Origin: Natrinema mahii
GTDB taxonomy: Archaea; Halobacteriota; Halobacteria; Halobacteriales; Natrialbaceae
Assembly: GCA_000690595.2 (NCBI GenBank)
Contig: JHUT02000014.1
Location: forward strand, 16,208-80,207
Direction of reading: 5' to 3'
DNA: 64,000 bases
Shown: one piece after another, positions 22,747 to 30,469 of the stretch
Layout: every line of letters begins with the position of its first letter
How positions within the stretch are numbered: the first letter of the stretch is position 1
Position numbers and translations under genes: made by a program
Notes under the pieces: model-generated
The model's database searches: none
The model's input: the letters and a program-made list of their open reading frames with translations, nothing else
Told to the model about the DNA's origin: nothing

Positions 22747-23994
22747 TCAGTCCGTACTGGCGTCGGCGAACTCTCGAGCCTCCCGGAGCACCCCGGGGTT
22801 CTCGTCGGCGAGTTCGATGAACTTCTCGACTCGCTCGAGATCGTCGAGCAGTTCGGGATCATCGCGAGCAATCTTGAGAAGTTCAGTCCGGGTCTCCTCT
22901 TGTCGTTCCTCGATCTCTTCAACAGCCCCGTGTTCCATCGCTTGACCGCACCACACGCAAAGCGATTCGTTCCGTGGTGTCTTCCGCTGACAGCGGGGAC
23001 AAGTCTGCGGAGAGATGGGATCGGACTCGTCTTCCTCGACGTCGACGCCGTGAGCCCTCGCGATCTCTCGATCGTTGGCGTCACCGAAGACGGCGACGTA
23101 GCGAGCGGCGACATCGGAACCGCGATCCCATCCGTGATGGTCCTCGAGGTGCGCCTGGTTGACGCCCTCGGAAGCGAGATAGGATGCGGAGGATTTCCGC
23201 ATCTGAGTGAAGGTAACGTCGGTGTGAGTGACGCCGGCCTTCCGGGCGTGCTTCTTCAGAATCTTCAGCTTCATCTGATAGCTGACTTCCTTCGGCTGGT
23301 TGAGCTGGCACCACAGTGGTGCTTGCGGATCGTTCGGTGCGGGATGGACATTCAGCCATTGTCGGAGATACGGAGCAGCAGCGATGAGCATAATCGACCG
23401 CTCGCCCTTCTTCCCGTCGACGGAAATCTGGAGGCCGTACTTGTGATCGGCGATGTCGCCGACGGTAAGGGACAGAATCTCACCGCTTCGAGCGCCGGAG
23501 TCCCATGCGGTCGCGATGAGAGCTTTGTCGCGATGGTGACGACACTCCTCGAGCATCGGCTTGATGTGGTCGTCCCACCAGAGCATCTTCGCCGGGTCCG
23601 GCATCGGATTGTAGTTCTTCGATGTCGTCGCGGAGACCCAGGAGATACTGTCGGGGATCTCATCGCCGTCAGTGACGCGTTTGCCAAACATCCGAAGGGC
23701 GACCCGATAGTCTCGGTTCGATTCCTCGTTTTCGTAGTTACTGTGGATCCAGCGGACGATGTCTTCCGCTGCTCTCTTATCCTCGAGAGCGTCCGCGAGT
23801 CCACCAACGTTCTCGGAGATCCGAACACAGTGCCTGACGAGCTTCGCACGGCGCTGCTTACCGTACTGACTCCCGAGGAGGGCGAGTTGCCTGTCGAAGT
23901 CGATGAGGGCCTCCTGATCGTCGCTACTGATGTCTTCGCTGTCCTCGATACGCTCTTGCAGCCGTTCGAGCCGACGGTCAGCATCGCGGGTCAT
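22747..23994 (-). CDS. Tyrosine integrase with C-terminal zinc ribbon
   Basis: 415 residues. The core-binding domain is about 20-115 and the catalytic domain 135-310. Visible catalytic residues are Arg169 (GARSGEIL), Lys195/196 in the beta hairpin (SVDGKKGER), Arg266 (TFTQMRKSSASYLA), His287 (EDHHGWDRG) and the nucleophile Tyr299 (AARYVAVFGD). The usual box II His is Thr263 here. After it comes a zinc ribbon, TCPRCQRK and LCVWCGQ (about 330-352), then a helical tail with an acidic end. It lies 38 bp from attR and points away from it, as archaeal integrases of the type that keep an intact gene do. It should catalyse recombination between attL and attR. Confidence 0.9.
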   Translation of the reverse strand: MTRDADRRLERLQERIEDSEDISSDDQEALIDFDRQLALLGSQYGKQRRAKLVRHCVRISENVGGLADALEDKRAAEDIVRWIHSNYENEESNRDYRVALRMFGKRVTDGDEIPDSISWVSATTSKNYNPMPDPAKMLWWDDHIKPMLEECRHHRDKALIATAWDSGARSGEILSLTVGDIADHKYGLQISVDGKKGERSIMLIAAAPYLRQWLNVHPAPNDPQAPLWCQLNQPKEVSYQMKLKILKKHARKAGVTHTDVTFTQMRKSSASYLASEGVNQAHLEDHHGWDRGSDVAARYVAVFGDANDREIARAHGVDVEEDESDPISPQTCPRCQRKTPRNESLCVWCGQAMEHGAVEEIEERQEETRTELLKIARDDPELLDDLERVEKFIELADENPGVLREAREFADASTD

Positions 23995-24032
23995 CGTCTA
24001 CTCAGGGGGTTATCGTATGAGCATGTAAACCA

Positions 24033-24057
24033 CCGGTTGAGGTCCGGGAGGCGGCAT
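24033..24057 (+). repeat. attR of the tRNA-Phe element
   Basis: 25 bp matching the tRNA-Phe T arm and acceptor end at 22 positions, with the last 15 (24043-24057) exact. The three differences (24039, 24041, 24042) are in the T loop. The tRNA fragment is not a working gene. The integrase starts 38 bp away on the inner side. Confidence 0.85.
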
Positions 24058-24064
24058 ATTCTGA

Positions 24065-24151
24065 GGCTACGAACGAAGTGAGTAGCCGAAAAAACGACGT
24101 CGAACGGATTTTGAACCAGACGAGTCGCAGCCCGCGAGCGAAGCGAGCGGG
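24065..24151. other. Two short hairpins outside attR
   Basis: GGCTAC (24065-24070) pairs with GTAGCC (24082-24087), and CCCGC (24131-24135) pairs with GCGGG (24147-24151). Both loops contain GAACGAAGTGA or GAGCGAAGCGA type words, the haloarchaeal dispersed palindrome also seen next to tRNA-Val and tRNA-His here. The 24058-24316 interval has no gene I can support. Confidence 0.5.
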
Positions 24152-24316
24152 ATTGTCGTCGTCAGGCGGTTCTGTGTTGTAGTGGTGGCGTCCGTCTCGA
24201 CACCGTCGACCGGTATTTCCCGTCGGAATCACTCGAGCTGGGAACGGAAATCGAGGCTGAACGGCTCGTGAGTGTGGCGTACTCTCACGTTCCACGCGAG
24301 GAACGGCGACCAACCG

Positions 24317-24529
24317 CTACTCGTCGGTCGTCGTGTCGATCCCGAGCGTCTTATTCAGCCCGCAGAAACACGTCGTCGCGTTGAAGCCGAGCCCGAGTGC
24401 CCCGACGAGCGCAAGCAGGCCGGTCTTGTGTTTTCCGTTTCGGAGTGTGGTTGCTGCGACGAGGGCCAGCACAACGGCGAGTAGTGCGCGGACGAGTCTG
24501 TCACGGCCACCGACGTTCCGGTCGACCAT
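24317..24529 (-). CDS. YgaP-like transmembrane protein, DUF2892
   Basis: 70 residues from the ATG at 24529 (MVDRNVGGRDRLVRALLAVV). Two membrane segments (RALLAVVLALVAATTL and GLLALVGALGLGFNATTC) are joined by RNGKHKT, and the end carries the CFCGLNKTLGIDT motif. NVGGxDRxxR and the Cys-Phe-Cys near the end are the DUF2892/YgaP transmembrane signature. Such proteins are often linked to sulphur transfer. A longer frame to 24754 was rejected, since the upstream residues do not resemble the family. Confidence 0.85.
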   Translation of the reverse strand: MVDRNVGGRDRLVRALLAVVLALVAATTLRNGKHKTGLLALVGALGLGFNATTCFCGLNKTLGIDTTTDE

Positions 24530-24740
24530 ATCGAATACTGGACCGCCTCGGCCTTGTATCTTCTCGAGCGGATTCTGACTCGACTCATACGCACAGCGAA
24601 ACGGGCGGGGACTCCCTTCTTTCGGGTCATATTCGGGATGGCGTTTCCGTTCGATTCCATCGCCGAGAGACTGCCGTGTTCGACAGTCGACCTGATGACG
24701 ATCGATTAATTTATTGTACTTGTGTCCGAGAACGAACGCT

Positions 24741-24860
24741 ATGGACGCGCTCAAAATCGTCGCCGAGATGATCGAGGGATACCTCTCGGGCGGGACCGAG
24801 GAGGCAGTGTCTGAGGGTGTCGAAGAGACGGCGGAAGAAGCGACGGGAGAGGACCTCTAA
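24741..24860 (+). CDS. Very small acidic protein
   Basis: 39 residues: MDALKIVAEMIEGYLSGGTE and then a Glu-rich helix. An AT-rich block (TTAATTTATTG near 24705-24716) about 30 bp upstream could be its TATA box. The amphipathic first helix and acidic tail suggest a real small protein, but there is no family to compare with. Confidence 0.45.
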   Translation: MDALKIVAEMIEGYLSGGTEEAVSEGVEETAEEATGEDL

Positions 24861-24973
24861 CGCGAGCGGTCGGCGCGGATCCGAGTCCGTCCGTGAACGG
24901 CGCGCCGCCGTGTGCGGACGACCGACAGTGTCGAAACCGGGTATCGAACGCGTTCGATCGGTCCGCCCGGCGC

Positions 24974-25174
24974 TCAGTCGTCCGGCTCGTAATCGAAGAT
25001 GTCTTCGATTCGGCAGTCGAAATAGCGTGCTAACTCGAACGCGAGCTCGAGGCTCGGGTCGTACCGCCCGCGTTCGATCGCGTTGATCGTCTGTCGCGAG
25101 ACGCCGACCCGGTCGGCGAGTTCGGCCTGCGTGACGTCGGCTTTCGCCCGCCAGACGGTGAGATCGTTCTCCAT
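24974..25174 (-). CDS. XRE-type helix-turn-helix regulator
   Basis: 66 residues, essentially a single lambda-repressor-like domain: AKADVTQAELADRVGVSRQT followed by INAIERGRYDPS and ELARYFDCRIEDIFDYE. This is the compact YgzD/YozG-like form. It follows the membrane protein gene with 3 bp between, and the pair is a common arrangement in bacteria and haloarchaea (small XRE regulator plus DUF2178-like membrane protein). Confidence 0.9.
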   Translation of the reverse strand: MENDLTVWRAKADVTQAELADRVGVSRQTINAIERGRYDPSLELAFELARYFDCRIEDIFDYEPDD

Positions 25175-25177
25175 GGT

Positions 25178-25567
25178 TCACATGACCCGTTCGTAGTACC
25201 AGATCGCACTCGGTAACACGAGAAACGGCACGGCCATGAGCCACGTCAGCGGCTCGAGTATCGGCGTCGTGAGATCGGTACTGCGCTCGAGGGTCGTCCA
25301 GACGGCGACCGCCCAGAAGAACGCCCAGAGGGAGACCGCCGTTCCCCGGAGGCCGATCTTGAGATACCGTTCGTCGTAGTCGTTTCGTCGCTCGGCGAGG
25401 CGAAACGACCAGACACCGACGAGGGTGACGAGGAGGCCGCCGCCGATCGCGAGGGCGGCACTGGTCCCTGTGTCGGGTGCCACGTCGGCACCGACGGTCA
25501 ACGCGACGACGCCGGCGATCATGAGTGCGATCCCGACGGACAGCTTCCGGGAATACGTCTCTGCCAT
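25178..25567 (-). CDS. Four-TM membrane protein co-transcribed with XRE regulator
   Basis: 129 residues from the ATG at 25567 (MAETYSRKLSVGIALMIAGV). Four hydrophobic segments: about 9-27, 37-56, 76-95 and 107-125. A short basic loop (RLAERRNDYDERYLK) lies between the second and third. The size and partner suggest the DUF2178 type. The longer frame to 25789 adds residues that look non-coding. The function may be to sense the membrane and regulate the XRE partner. Confidence 0.8.
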   Translation of the reverse strand: MAETYSRKLSVGIALMIAGVVALTVGADVAPDTGTSAALAIGGGLLVTLVGVWSFRLAERRNDYDERYLKIGLRGTAVSLWAFFWAVAVWTTLERSTDLTTPILEPLTWLMAVPFLVLPSAIWYYERVM

Positions 25568-25719
25568 ATCGTGTAAAGTATACTTTCCAATACGTTGTAC
25601 GTCTTTTCCATATTGTCGGAGGAATACGATACTCGAGTCACGACGGACGCGGGAACTGACTGCAAACGGCCGACGGGAAGCGGTCCCTCGATTGGTTGCC
25701 CCAATCCGGTCGAGATCGG

Positions 25720-26010
25720 TCAGAGCGGCGTCGTACAGCGACGGCAGTACGTGAATTCGGCGTCGTTTGCCGCACCGCAGCGACGGCACGTCACGCGCGT
25801 TCGACCCGCCGTGTCCGCCTCGAGCGAGTCGGGGGGTGTGCGGTCGGACGCCTCGTCGTCGGCGTCTCCCCCCAGCTCGCCGGTCCGTCGCTCGCGGTGG
25901 CGCTCGAGGCCGTCCCGTGCGATCTCCACGAGAACCGGGACGCTAGCTCCCAACGCGGCGAGCAGGAGGATGCCGACGGCGACGGCATACAACTGCCCGG
26001 GTGAACCCAT
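25720..26010 (-). CDS. Membrane-anchored zinc-ribbon protein
   Basis: 96 residues. One membrane segment at 7-30 (YAVAVGILLLAALGASVPVL), a basic stretch (ERHRERR), an acidic linker, then a C-terminal zinc ribbon VTCRRCGAANDAEFTYCRRC. The four Cys in two CxxC pairs are of the double-zinc-ribbon type. Similar short anchored ribbons (DUF7577) are frequent in haloarchaea with unknown function. Confidence 0.75.
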   Translation of the reverse strand: MGSPGQLYAVAVGILLLAALGASVPVLVEIARDGLERHRERRTGELGGDADDEASDRTPPDSLEADTAGRTRVTCRRCGAANDAEFTYCRRCTTPL

Positions 26011-26189
26011 ATACCGTCGCTACGGTCGCCCGACGGGTATCGATTGTGGTGTGAGACCACACAACATGTATGTCCGGCGAGACGAGCGGTGGTGTCCCTC
26101 GAGTCGGGCGACGAAACGGTTCGGCCGACGTAACCGGCACATCGTTCGGGAAGCCGACTTCTCAAGGGGCCCGAGGCTGACATACGGAC

Positions 26190-27050
26190 GTGAGCAGTAA
26201 CTCGATCACAAACGAGAGCGACACGTTCGAGATCGGCGAGACGACCGTCCATCGGCTCGGCTTCGGGGCGATGCGGATCACGGGCGAGGACATCATCGGT
26301 GCGCCCGACGACGAGGCGGCCGCCCGCGAGGTCGTCGAACACGCCGTCGACTGCGGCGTCGATCTCATCGACACGGCCGACTCCTACGGGCCGGCGGCCA
26401 GCGAGCGACTCATCGGCGAGGCGATCGGCGACCACGACGACGTCTTGGTCGCGACCAAGGCCGGCCTGCTGCGCAACCGCGAGGGCGACTGGCTCGCACA
26501 CGGCGACCCCGACTACATCCGTAATCAGGTACTCACGTCACTGGACCGGCTCCGGACAGACACCATCGACCTCTACCAGTTCCACCGCCCCGACGACGAC
26601 ACGCCCTTCGAGGACTCCGTGGCGGCCTTCGCGGAACTCAAAGACGAGGGGCTCGTCCGCGAAGTCGGCCTCAGCAACGTCTCCCCGGAACTCATCGACC
26701 AGGCCCGGGAACAGGTCGAGGTCGCGACCGTCCAGAACCGGTACAACCTGAACGACCGCGGCGCGGCCGACTCCCTCGAACTCTGCGCGGAGAACGACAT
26801 CGGATTCATCCCGTGGGCCCCGATCAACGGCGACGATCTGGCCGAACACGGCGACCTCCTCGACGAGATCGCCGAGACCCACGACGCGACGCGCCGACAG
26901 GTCGGCCTCGCGTGGCTGCTCGAGCGCTCGCCGGTCATCCTGCCGATCCCGGGAACGTCCGATCCCGACCACCTCGAGTCGAACGTCGCCGCCTCGGAAC
27001 TCTCGCTGTCCGACGACGAGGTGCAGCGACTGACCGACGCGGCCGAATAG
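26190..27050 (+). CDS. Aldo/keto reductase
   Basis: 286 residues from a GTG start. A TIM-barrel NADPH-dependent oxidoreductase. Conserved residues: Asp and Tyr of IDTADSYG, Lys of VATKAG, His of YQFHRPDD. The C-terminal cofactor segment is PVILPIPGTSDPDHLESN. This is the AKR12/YakC-like subgroup by length and motif. The substrate is unknown. It stands alone. The 283 bp after it (27051-27333) hold no gene I can support. Confidence 0.9.
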   Translation: MSSNSITNESDTFEIGETTVHRLGFGAMRITGEDIIGAPDDEAAAREVVEHAVDCGVDLIDTADSYGPAASERLIGEAIGDHDDVLVATKAGLLRNREGDWLAHGDPDYIRNQVLTSLDRLRTDTIDLYQFHRPDDDTPFEDSVAAFAELKDEGLVREVGLSNVSPELIDQAREQVEVATVQNRYNLNDRGAADSLELCAENDIGFIPWAPINGDDLAEHGDLLDEIAETHDATRRQVGLAWLLERSPVILPIPGTSDPDHLESNVAASELSLSDDEVQRLTDAAE

Positions 27051-27333
27051 ATCGCCGGATCTGGTCAGTCACGACACCACGGGTCGGCCCGCGGCGCTCG
27101 AAGCGATCGTGGGAGAGACCGAGCCCCGGACACCGCGACGCGGGCTCCGACGGGTGTCGGAGACGTCGCGTCGGGCGGCCGCCATCCGGCGCGGTACGGG
27201 CTGCCGGCCCGAAATGCGAGCGCATGATCGGGCCGGTGCCCGGTGTGGCTCCCTTCGAAAGCCCCCAAAGCGGATCGACCCGTCACCCTGTTTCCGACGG
27301 AAGCCTGATACGTCAGTCCCGCAATGGTGACGT

Positions 27334-28182
27334 ATGGTTGCATGTGACGACCTCGAACACGGACAGGCCCGCGTCAACGACACGAAACTCCACTACGTGA
27401 CCGCCGGCGACGGCCCGCCGCTGGTCCTGTGTCACGGCTGGCCCCAGACCTGGTACGAGTGGCGGGACGTGATCCCGTCTCTCGCCGACGACTACACCGT
27501 CATCGCACCCGATCTCCGGGGACTGGGTGATTCCGCGACTCCCACCTCGGGATACGACAAGGACACCGTCGCGACCGACGTCCGGGAACTCGTCGCCCAC
27601 CTCGGCTTCGGGGACGATCGGATCGCGCTCGTCGGCCACGACTGGGGAATGCCGACGGCCTACGCCTACGCTGCCCAGTATCGCGACGAAGTCCGCGCGC
27701 TCTGTGTTCTCGAGGCCGGCCTACCGGGGATCAACGAAGACGGAAAGCAGAAGCTCTGGCACACCCGCTTTCACGGCGTTCGTGACCTGCCCGAGCGGCT
27801 GGTCGCCGGCCGGGAGCGGCTGTATCTCGACTGGTTCTACAAGGAGGGCGCGTACGACCCGTCCGCGATCGACGACGCGGCCCGCGACGAGTACGTCCGG
27901 TGTTACTCGCAGGCCGGCGGCCTGCGGGGCGGCTTCGAGTACTACCGCGCCTACGAGACCGACGCCGAACACAACCGCGCCCACGCCGAGGCCCCCCTCG
28001 AGCTACCGGTCCTCGCACTCGGCGGCGCGGCCTCGTTTCGGGAGCTGCCGATCCGGGACATGGAGGCGGTCGCGACCGACGTCTCCGGCGAGGTCGTCGA
28101 CCGCGCCGGCCACTGGATTCCCGAGGAGCGGCCGGCGTACTTCGTCGACCGGCTGACGGCGTTTCTCGACGACGCGGCGTGA
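27334..28182 (+). CDS. Alpha/beta hydrolase, epoxide hydrolase/dehalogenase type
   Basis: 282 residues. Oxyanion block HGWPQTWYEWR, nucleophile Asp in GHDWGMPTAYA, catalytic His in RAGHWIPEE near the C-terminus. An Asp nucleophile with a following Trp is typical of soluble epoxide hydrolases and haloalkane dehalogenases. The oxyanion WPQTW without the dehalogenase Trp/Asn pair favours an epoxide hydrolase or fluoroacetate dehalogenase, but the choice is open. Confidence 0.9.
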   Translation: MVACDDLEHGQARVNDTKLHYVTAGDGPPLVLCHGWPQTWYEWRDVIPSLADDYTVIAPDLRGLGDSATPTSGYDKDTVATDVRELVAHLGFGDDRIALVGHDWGMPTAYAYAAQYRDEVRALCVLEAGLPGINEDGKQKLWHTRFHGVRDLPERLVAGRERLYLDWFYKEGAYDPSAIDDAARDEYVRCYSQAGGLRGGFEYYRAYETDAEHNRAHAEAPLELPVLALGGAASFRELPIRDMEAVATDVSGEVVDRAGHWIPEERPAYFVDRLTAFLDDAA

Positions 28183-28212
28183 CCGCCCCTCGAGCCGGGT
28201 GCGACCCCGCGG

Positions 28213-28566
28213 TCAGTACTGGTCTTTGACCCTGTCGATCTGGCAGTCGATGCAGAGATCGTCGGCGAAACAGGCGACGTTGTCGTGGGGGCAGTCGTAC
28301 GCCTCGACCTCGACGGAGAGGCGGCGTTTCGCGCGTTCCCACTCCGTCGCCCAGTCGTCGATCGCCATCTCCGCGGAGGTAAAGACGACCTCGCCGTCCC
28401 GGTCGACGATCTTTGCGACCGTGACCGAGCGGTGATTGGCCTCGACGACGTCGATCGCCTCCTCGTAGGACACACAGCGGATCTCCTCCCGGCCCGACTG
28501 ATCGTCCAGCAGGTGGACGGCGATGGAGCCGTCGTACTCCTCGGTCGGCTCCAGTCCGTGAGTCAT
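28213..28566 (-). CDS. Conserved haloarchaeal protein with Cys cluster
   Basis: 117 residues from the ATG at 28566. The N-terminal 70 residues are a beta-rich domain (YDGSIAVHLLDDQSGREEIR). The end has YDCPHDNVACFADDLCIDCQ, with Cys and His that can bind zinc. I have not placed it in a named family. It is convergent with the hydrolase gene, 30 bp apart. Confidence 0.7.
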   Translation of the reverse strand: MTHGLEPTEEYDGSIAVHLLDDQSGREEIRCVSYEEAIDVVEANHRSVTVAKIVDRDGEVVFTSAEMAIDDWATEWERAKRRLSVEVEAYDCPHDNVACFADDLCIDCQIDRVKDQY

Positions 28567-28710
28567 ATCGGCAGTATCGGACCCACGCGACAAAAAGTTC
28601 CGCGTCGGTGGCTCGGACTCGGTTCGCTTGCGGCGGCTCCCGCGACGGTCGATCGAGTACGGTACGCGGCCTCGAGCCGTCGCTCACTTCGTTCGCGACG
28701 ACGTCGTGAA

Positions 28711-28737
28711 AAAGTCCGGGTGCGAGAATCGAACCCG
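28711..28737 (-). repeat. Duplicate of the tRNA-His 3' end
   Basis: 27 bp identical to 28819-28845, the T-arm/acceptor end of tRNA-His, 108 bp further downstream on the tRNA strand. Between the copies is an inverted repeat, CGACTGCGAGA with TCTCGCAGTCG. The situation parallels that of tRNA-Val. Confidence 0.75.
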
Positions 28738-28821
28738 ACTGCGAGACTCGTTTCACTCGTCTCGTGTGGTTCGATCTCGCAGTCGGACTTTCGACTCCTC
28801 ACGTTCGTTCGTCGCCAGAAA

Positions 28822-28894
28822 GTCCGGGTGCGAGAATCGAACCCGCGTCTCAGCCTCCACAAGGCTGAAGGATAACCACTACCCCAACCCGGAC
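28822..28894 (-). tRNA. tRNA-His (anticodon GTG)
   Basis: Read on the minus strand, the acceptor GTCCGGGT pairs with ACCCGGAC in eight pairs, so G-1 (28894) and its partner C73 are encoded, the identity element of His tRNA. The anticodon stem CAGCC/GGCTG has loop TTGTGGA, anticodon GTG. The T arm is GCGGG-TTCGATT-CTCGC. No intron. Confidence 0.95.
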
Positions 28895-29059
28895 GCGCTT
28901 ACACCTGAACCTACAGCCGGTTGGATTAAAATACGTTACGACTCCCGGACGCGGTGTGTGACGCCCTCGCTCGGTTTCGGCCGGCCGGTCTCGGCCGCCC
29001 CCGCGGGTCGTTCGCGACCGAGACGTTTTTCGATCCGCGGGCGTTACTTCCGCCAACGC

Positions 29060-29515
29060 GTGGCCATCACCGACAAGATCTACGTCAAGAACCACCGCCA
29101 GCTCAGCTCCCAGCTCGAGACGAACATCCCCAAAGGGGCGTTCAAGGGCGCGACGCTGGATATGCTCTTCCAGGGCGAGGGTCTCGAGAAACTCGACGAC
29201 GCGACCCGCGATCGGGTCCTCGATTTCACGCAGGACTTCCTCGATTGTAGCTGCGACAACAACCCCTACTGTGGCTGTCCCGAGCGCAAGTTCATGACGT
29301 ACCTGCTCGAGTTACGCGCCGAGGGGCTCGGCCCGGACGCGATCGTCGACGTGATGACCGACGACTACATGGTGTATGCTTACTCCGGCGACGTGCTCTC
29401 CTTCCTCGATAACGCCGTTCGAACCCTCGAGGCCGCCGAGGGATTGGCACGAGTCGACGGTGCCGAGGAGAAACACGACGAAATCCGGCGAGCGAAGCGG
29501 AATCTCGAGCGCTAA
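29060..29515 (+). CDS. Conserved haloarchaeal protein, DUF5814-like
   Basis: 151 residues from the GTG at 29060: MAITDKIYVKNHRQLSSQLE. A Cys-rich centre (FLDCSCDNNPYCGCPERKFM) could bind zinc or a cluster, followed by a helical C-terminus (LLELRAEGLGPDAIVDVMTD). The start and Cys block are nearly invariant in haloarchaea and I know the family as DUF5814. A longer frame upstream is excluded, because it would run through tRNA-His. Confidence 0.8.
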   Translation: MAITDKIYVKNHRQLSSQLETNIPKGAFKGATLDMLFQGEGLEKLDDATRDRVLDFTQDFLDCSCDNNPYCGCPERKFMTYLLELRAEGLGPDAIVDVMTDDYMVYAYSGDVLSFLDNAVRTLEAAEGLARVDGAEEKHDEIRRAKRNLER

Positions 29516-29661
29516 GCGGCTATTCTTCTCCGGGTCCACCCTTCTACACCGGTCCGACGCGTCGGCCCTCGGTCGTATCCGTCCACCTACGCGTTTCGGA
29601 CATTATTGATAATGTATAATCGTCGAGCACGCCATCAGTGGCTCGCCCGTATCGAGAATCG

Positions 29662-29889
29662 ATGCCGAACACGACGATAGAGACGATCAACACGATGCTC
29701 GATAGCGTGCAGGGGGAACTCGAGGATCCGGATCTGCGGTTCAAGATCCGGACCGCGCGCCAGCTCCTGCTGGTGATCGAAGAACAACACGACATCGGTC
29801 GGGACGCGCTCGTGGACGCCGATCTCGACGACTCGACTCGCAAGGACCTGCAGCAACTCGGTTATCTGGGCAGGGACGATCACCGGTAG
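29662..29889 (+). CDS. Small helical haloarchaeal protein
   Basis: 75 residues from the ATG at 29662 (MPNTTIETINTMLDSVQGEL). It is all-helical: RFKIRTARQLLLVIEEQHDI is the central helix, and DDSTRKDLQQLGYL closes it. A GTG eight codons upstream is also open. No function known. It converges on the CopG-type gene, 26 bp apart. Confidence 0.65.
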   Translation: MPNTTIETINTMLDSVQGELEDPDLRFKIRTARQLLLVIEEQHDIGRDALVDADLDDSTRKDLQQLGYLGRDDHR

Positions 29890-29915
29890 GTGCCGTTCGG
29901 ATCGGGTGCACGCCG

Positions 29916-30320
29916 TCAGCGCAACTGGTAGGTCTCGTCCTCGTCGTCGAGTTCGTCGAGCAACAGGATTTCCTCGTCCTCGTCCTCGAGGCGGTCCTGC
30001 AGGTCGTTGACGTAGGCCTTGTACTCCTCGAGTTGCTCCCGGAGGTGTTCGGCCTCGAGTTCGAGCCGCTCGTGTTCGCGAACGAACTGCTTTGGCACCT
30101 CGACGGTCGGCGGGAACGAGACGTCAGCCCCCTCGTCTGTGCGGACTTCGAGGTCCGTCTCGGGGACGACCTCGACCTGACCGTCGTGTTCGACCAGTTG
30201 GTCGACGTAGTCCCGGAAGACGGCCGACAGCGAGATGTCGCGCTCCTCGGCGATCGCCTGCAGCGCCTCGAAGGCGTCCTCGTTGACCCGGAACGAGATG
30301 GTCTTGTTCTTGTTCCCCAT
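29916..30320 (-). CDS. CopG-type ribbon-helix-helix protein
   Basis: 134 residues. The first 50 form a ribbon-helix-helix: NKTISFRVNEDAFEALQAIA, then ISLSAVFRDYVDQLVEH. A linker of 35 residues precedes a long helix (VREHERLELEAEHLREQLEE) that should form a coiled coil, then a run of acidic residues. The dimeric DNA-binding part suggests a transcription regulator. The coiled-coil extension is unusual for CopG proteins and could link it to a partner. Confidence 0.85.
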   Translation of the reverse strand: MGNKNKTISFRVNEDAFEALQAIAEERDISLSAVFRDYVDQLVEHDGQVEVVPETDLEVRTDEGADVSFPPTVEVPKQFVREHERLELEAEHLREQLEEYKAYVNDLQDRLEDEDEEILLLDELDDEDETYQLR

Positions 30321-30469
30321 CGATAGCCGTATTCGTCGTTCCTGATACTTAACGATTCGTCAGACGAAGGGTGTCGCGGCGGTCTACGGTCGCGCTCGAG
30401 CGACGCGCGTGGATCGCCGCGACCGTCCGTGACCCGACAGGCTATCCGCTTTGAGGCCCAACGCGGCGT

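Larger units (their letters stand above)
4277..24057. mobile_element. Integrated genetic element of about 19.8 kb in tRNA-Phe
   Basis: The element is bounded by the 15-bp exact repeat of the tRNA-Phe 3' end, with an integrase gene just inside the right end. It contains about 20 genes, mostly small or AT-rich compared with the flanks. They include winged-helix and ribbon-helix-helix-like regulators, a C2H2-type zinc finger, a CD-NTase/SLATT pair and a large secreted protein. I see no capsid, terminase, VirB or relaxase gene, so it looks like an integrative plasmid or a defence-carrying satellite rather than a provirus. A protein at the left edge with a winged helix may serve replication. Confidence 0.85.

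Noticed and set aside
4277..24057. Complete provirus or conjugative element
   Set aside because: No capsid, portal, terminase, spindle-virus or VirB/relaxase gene could be seen.
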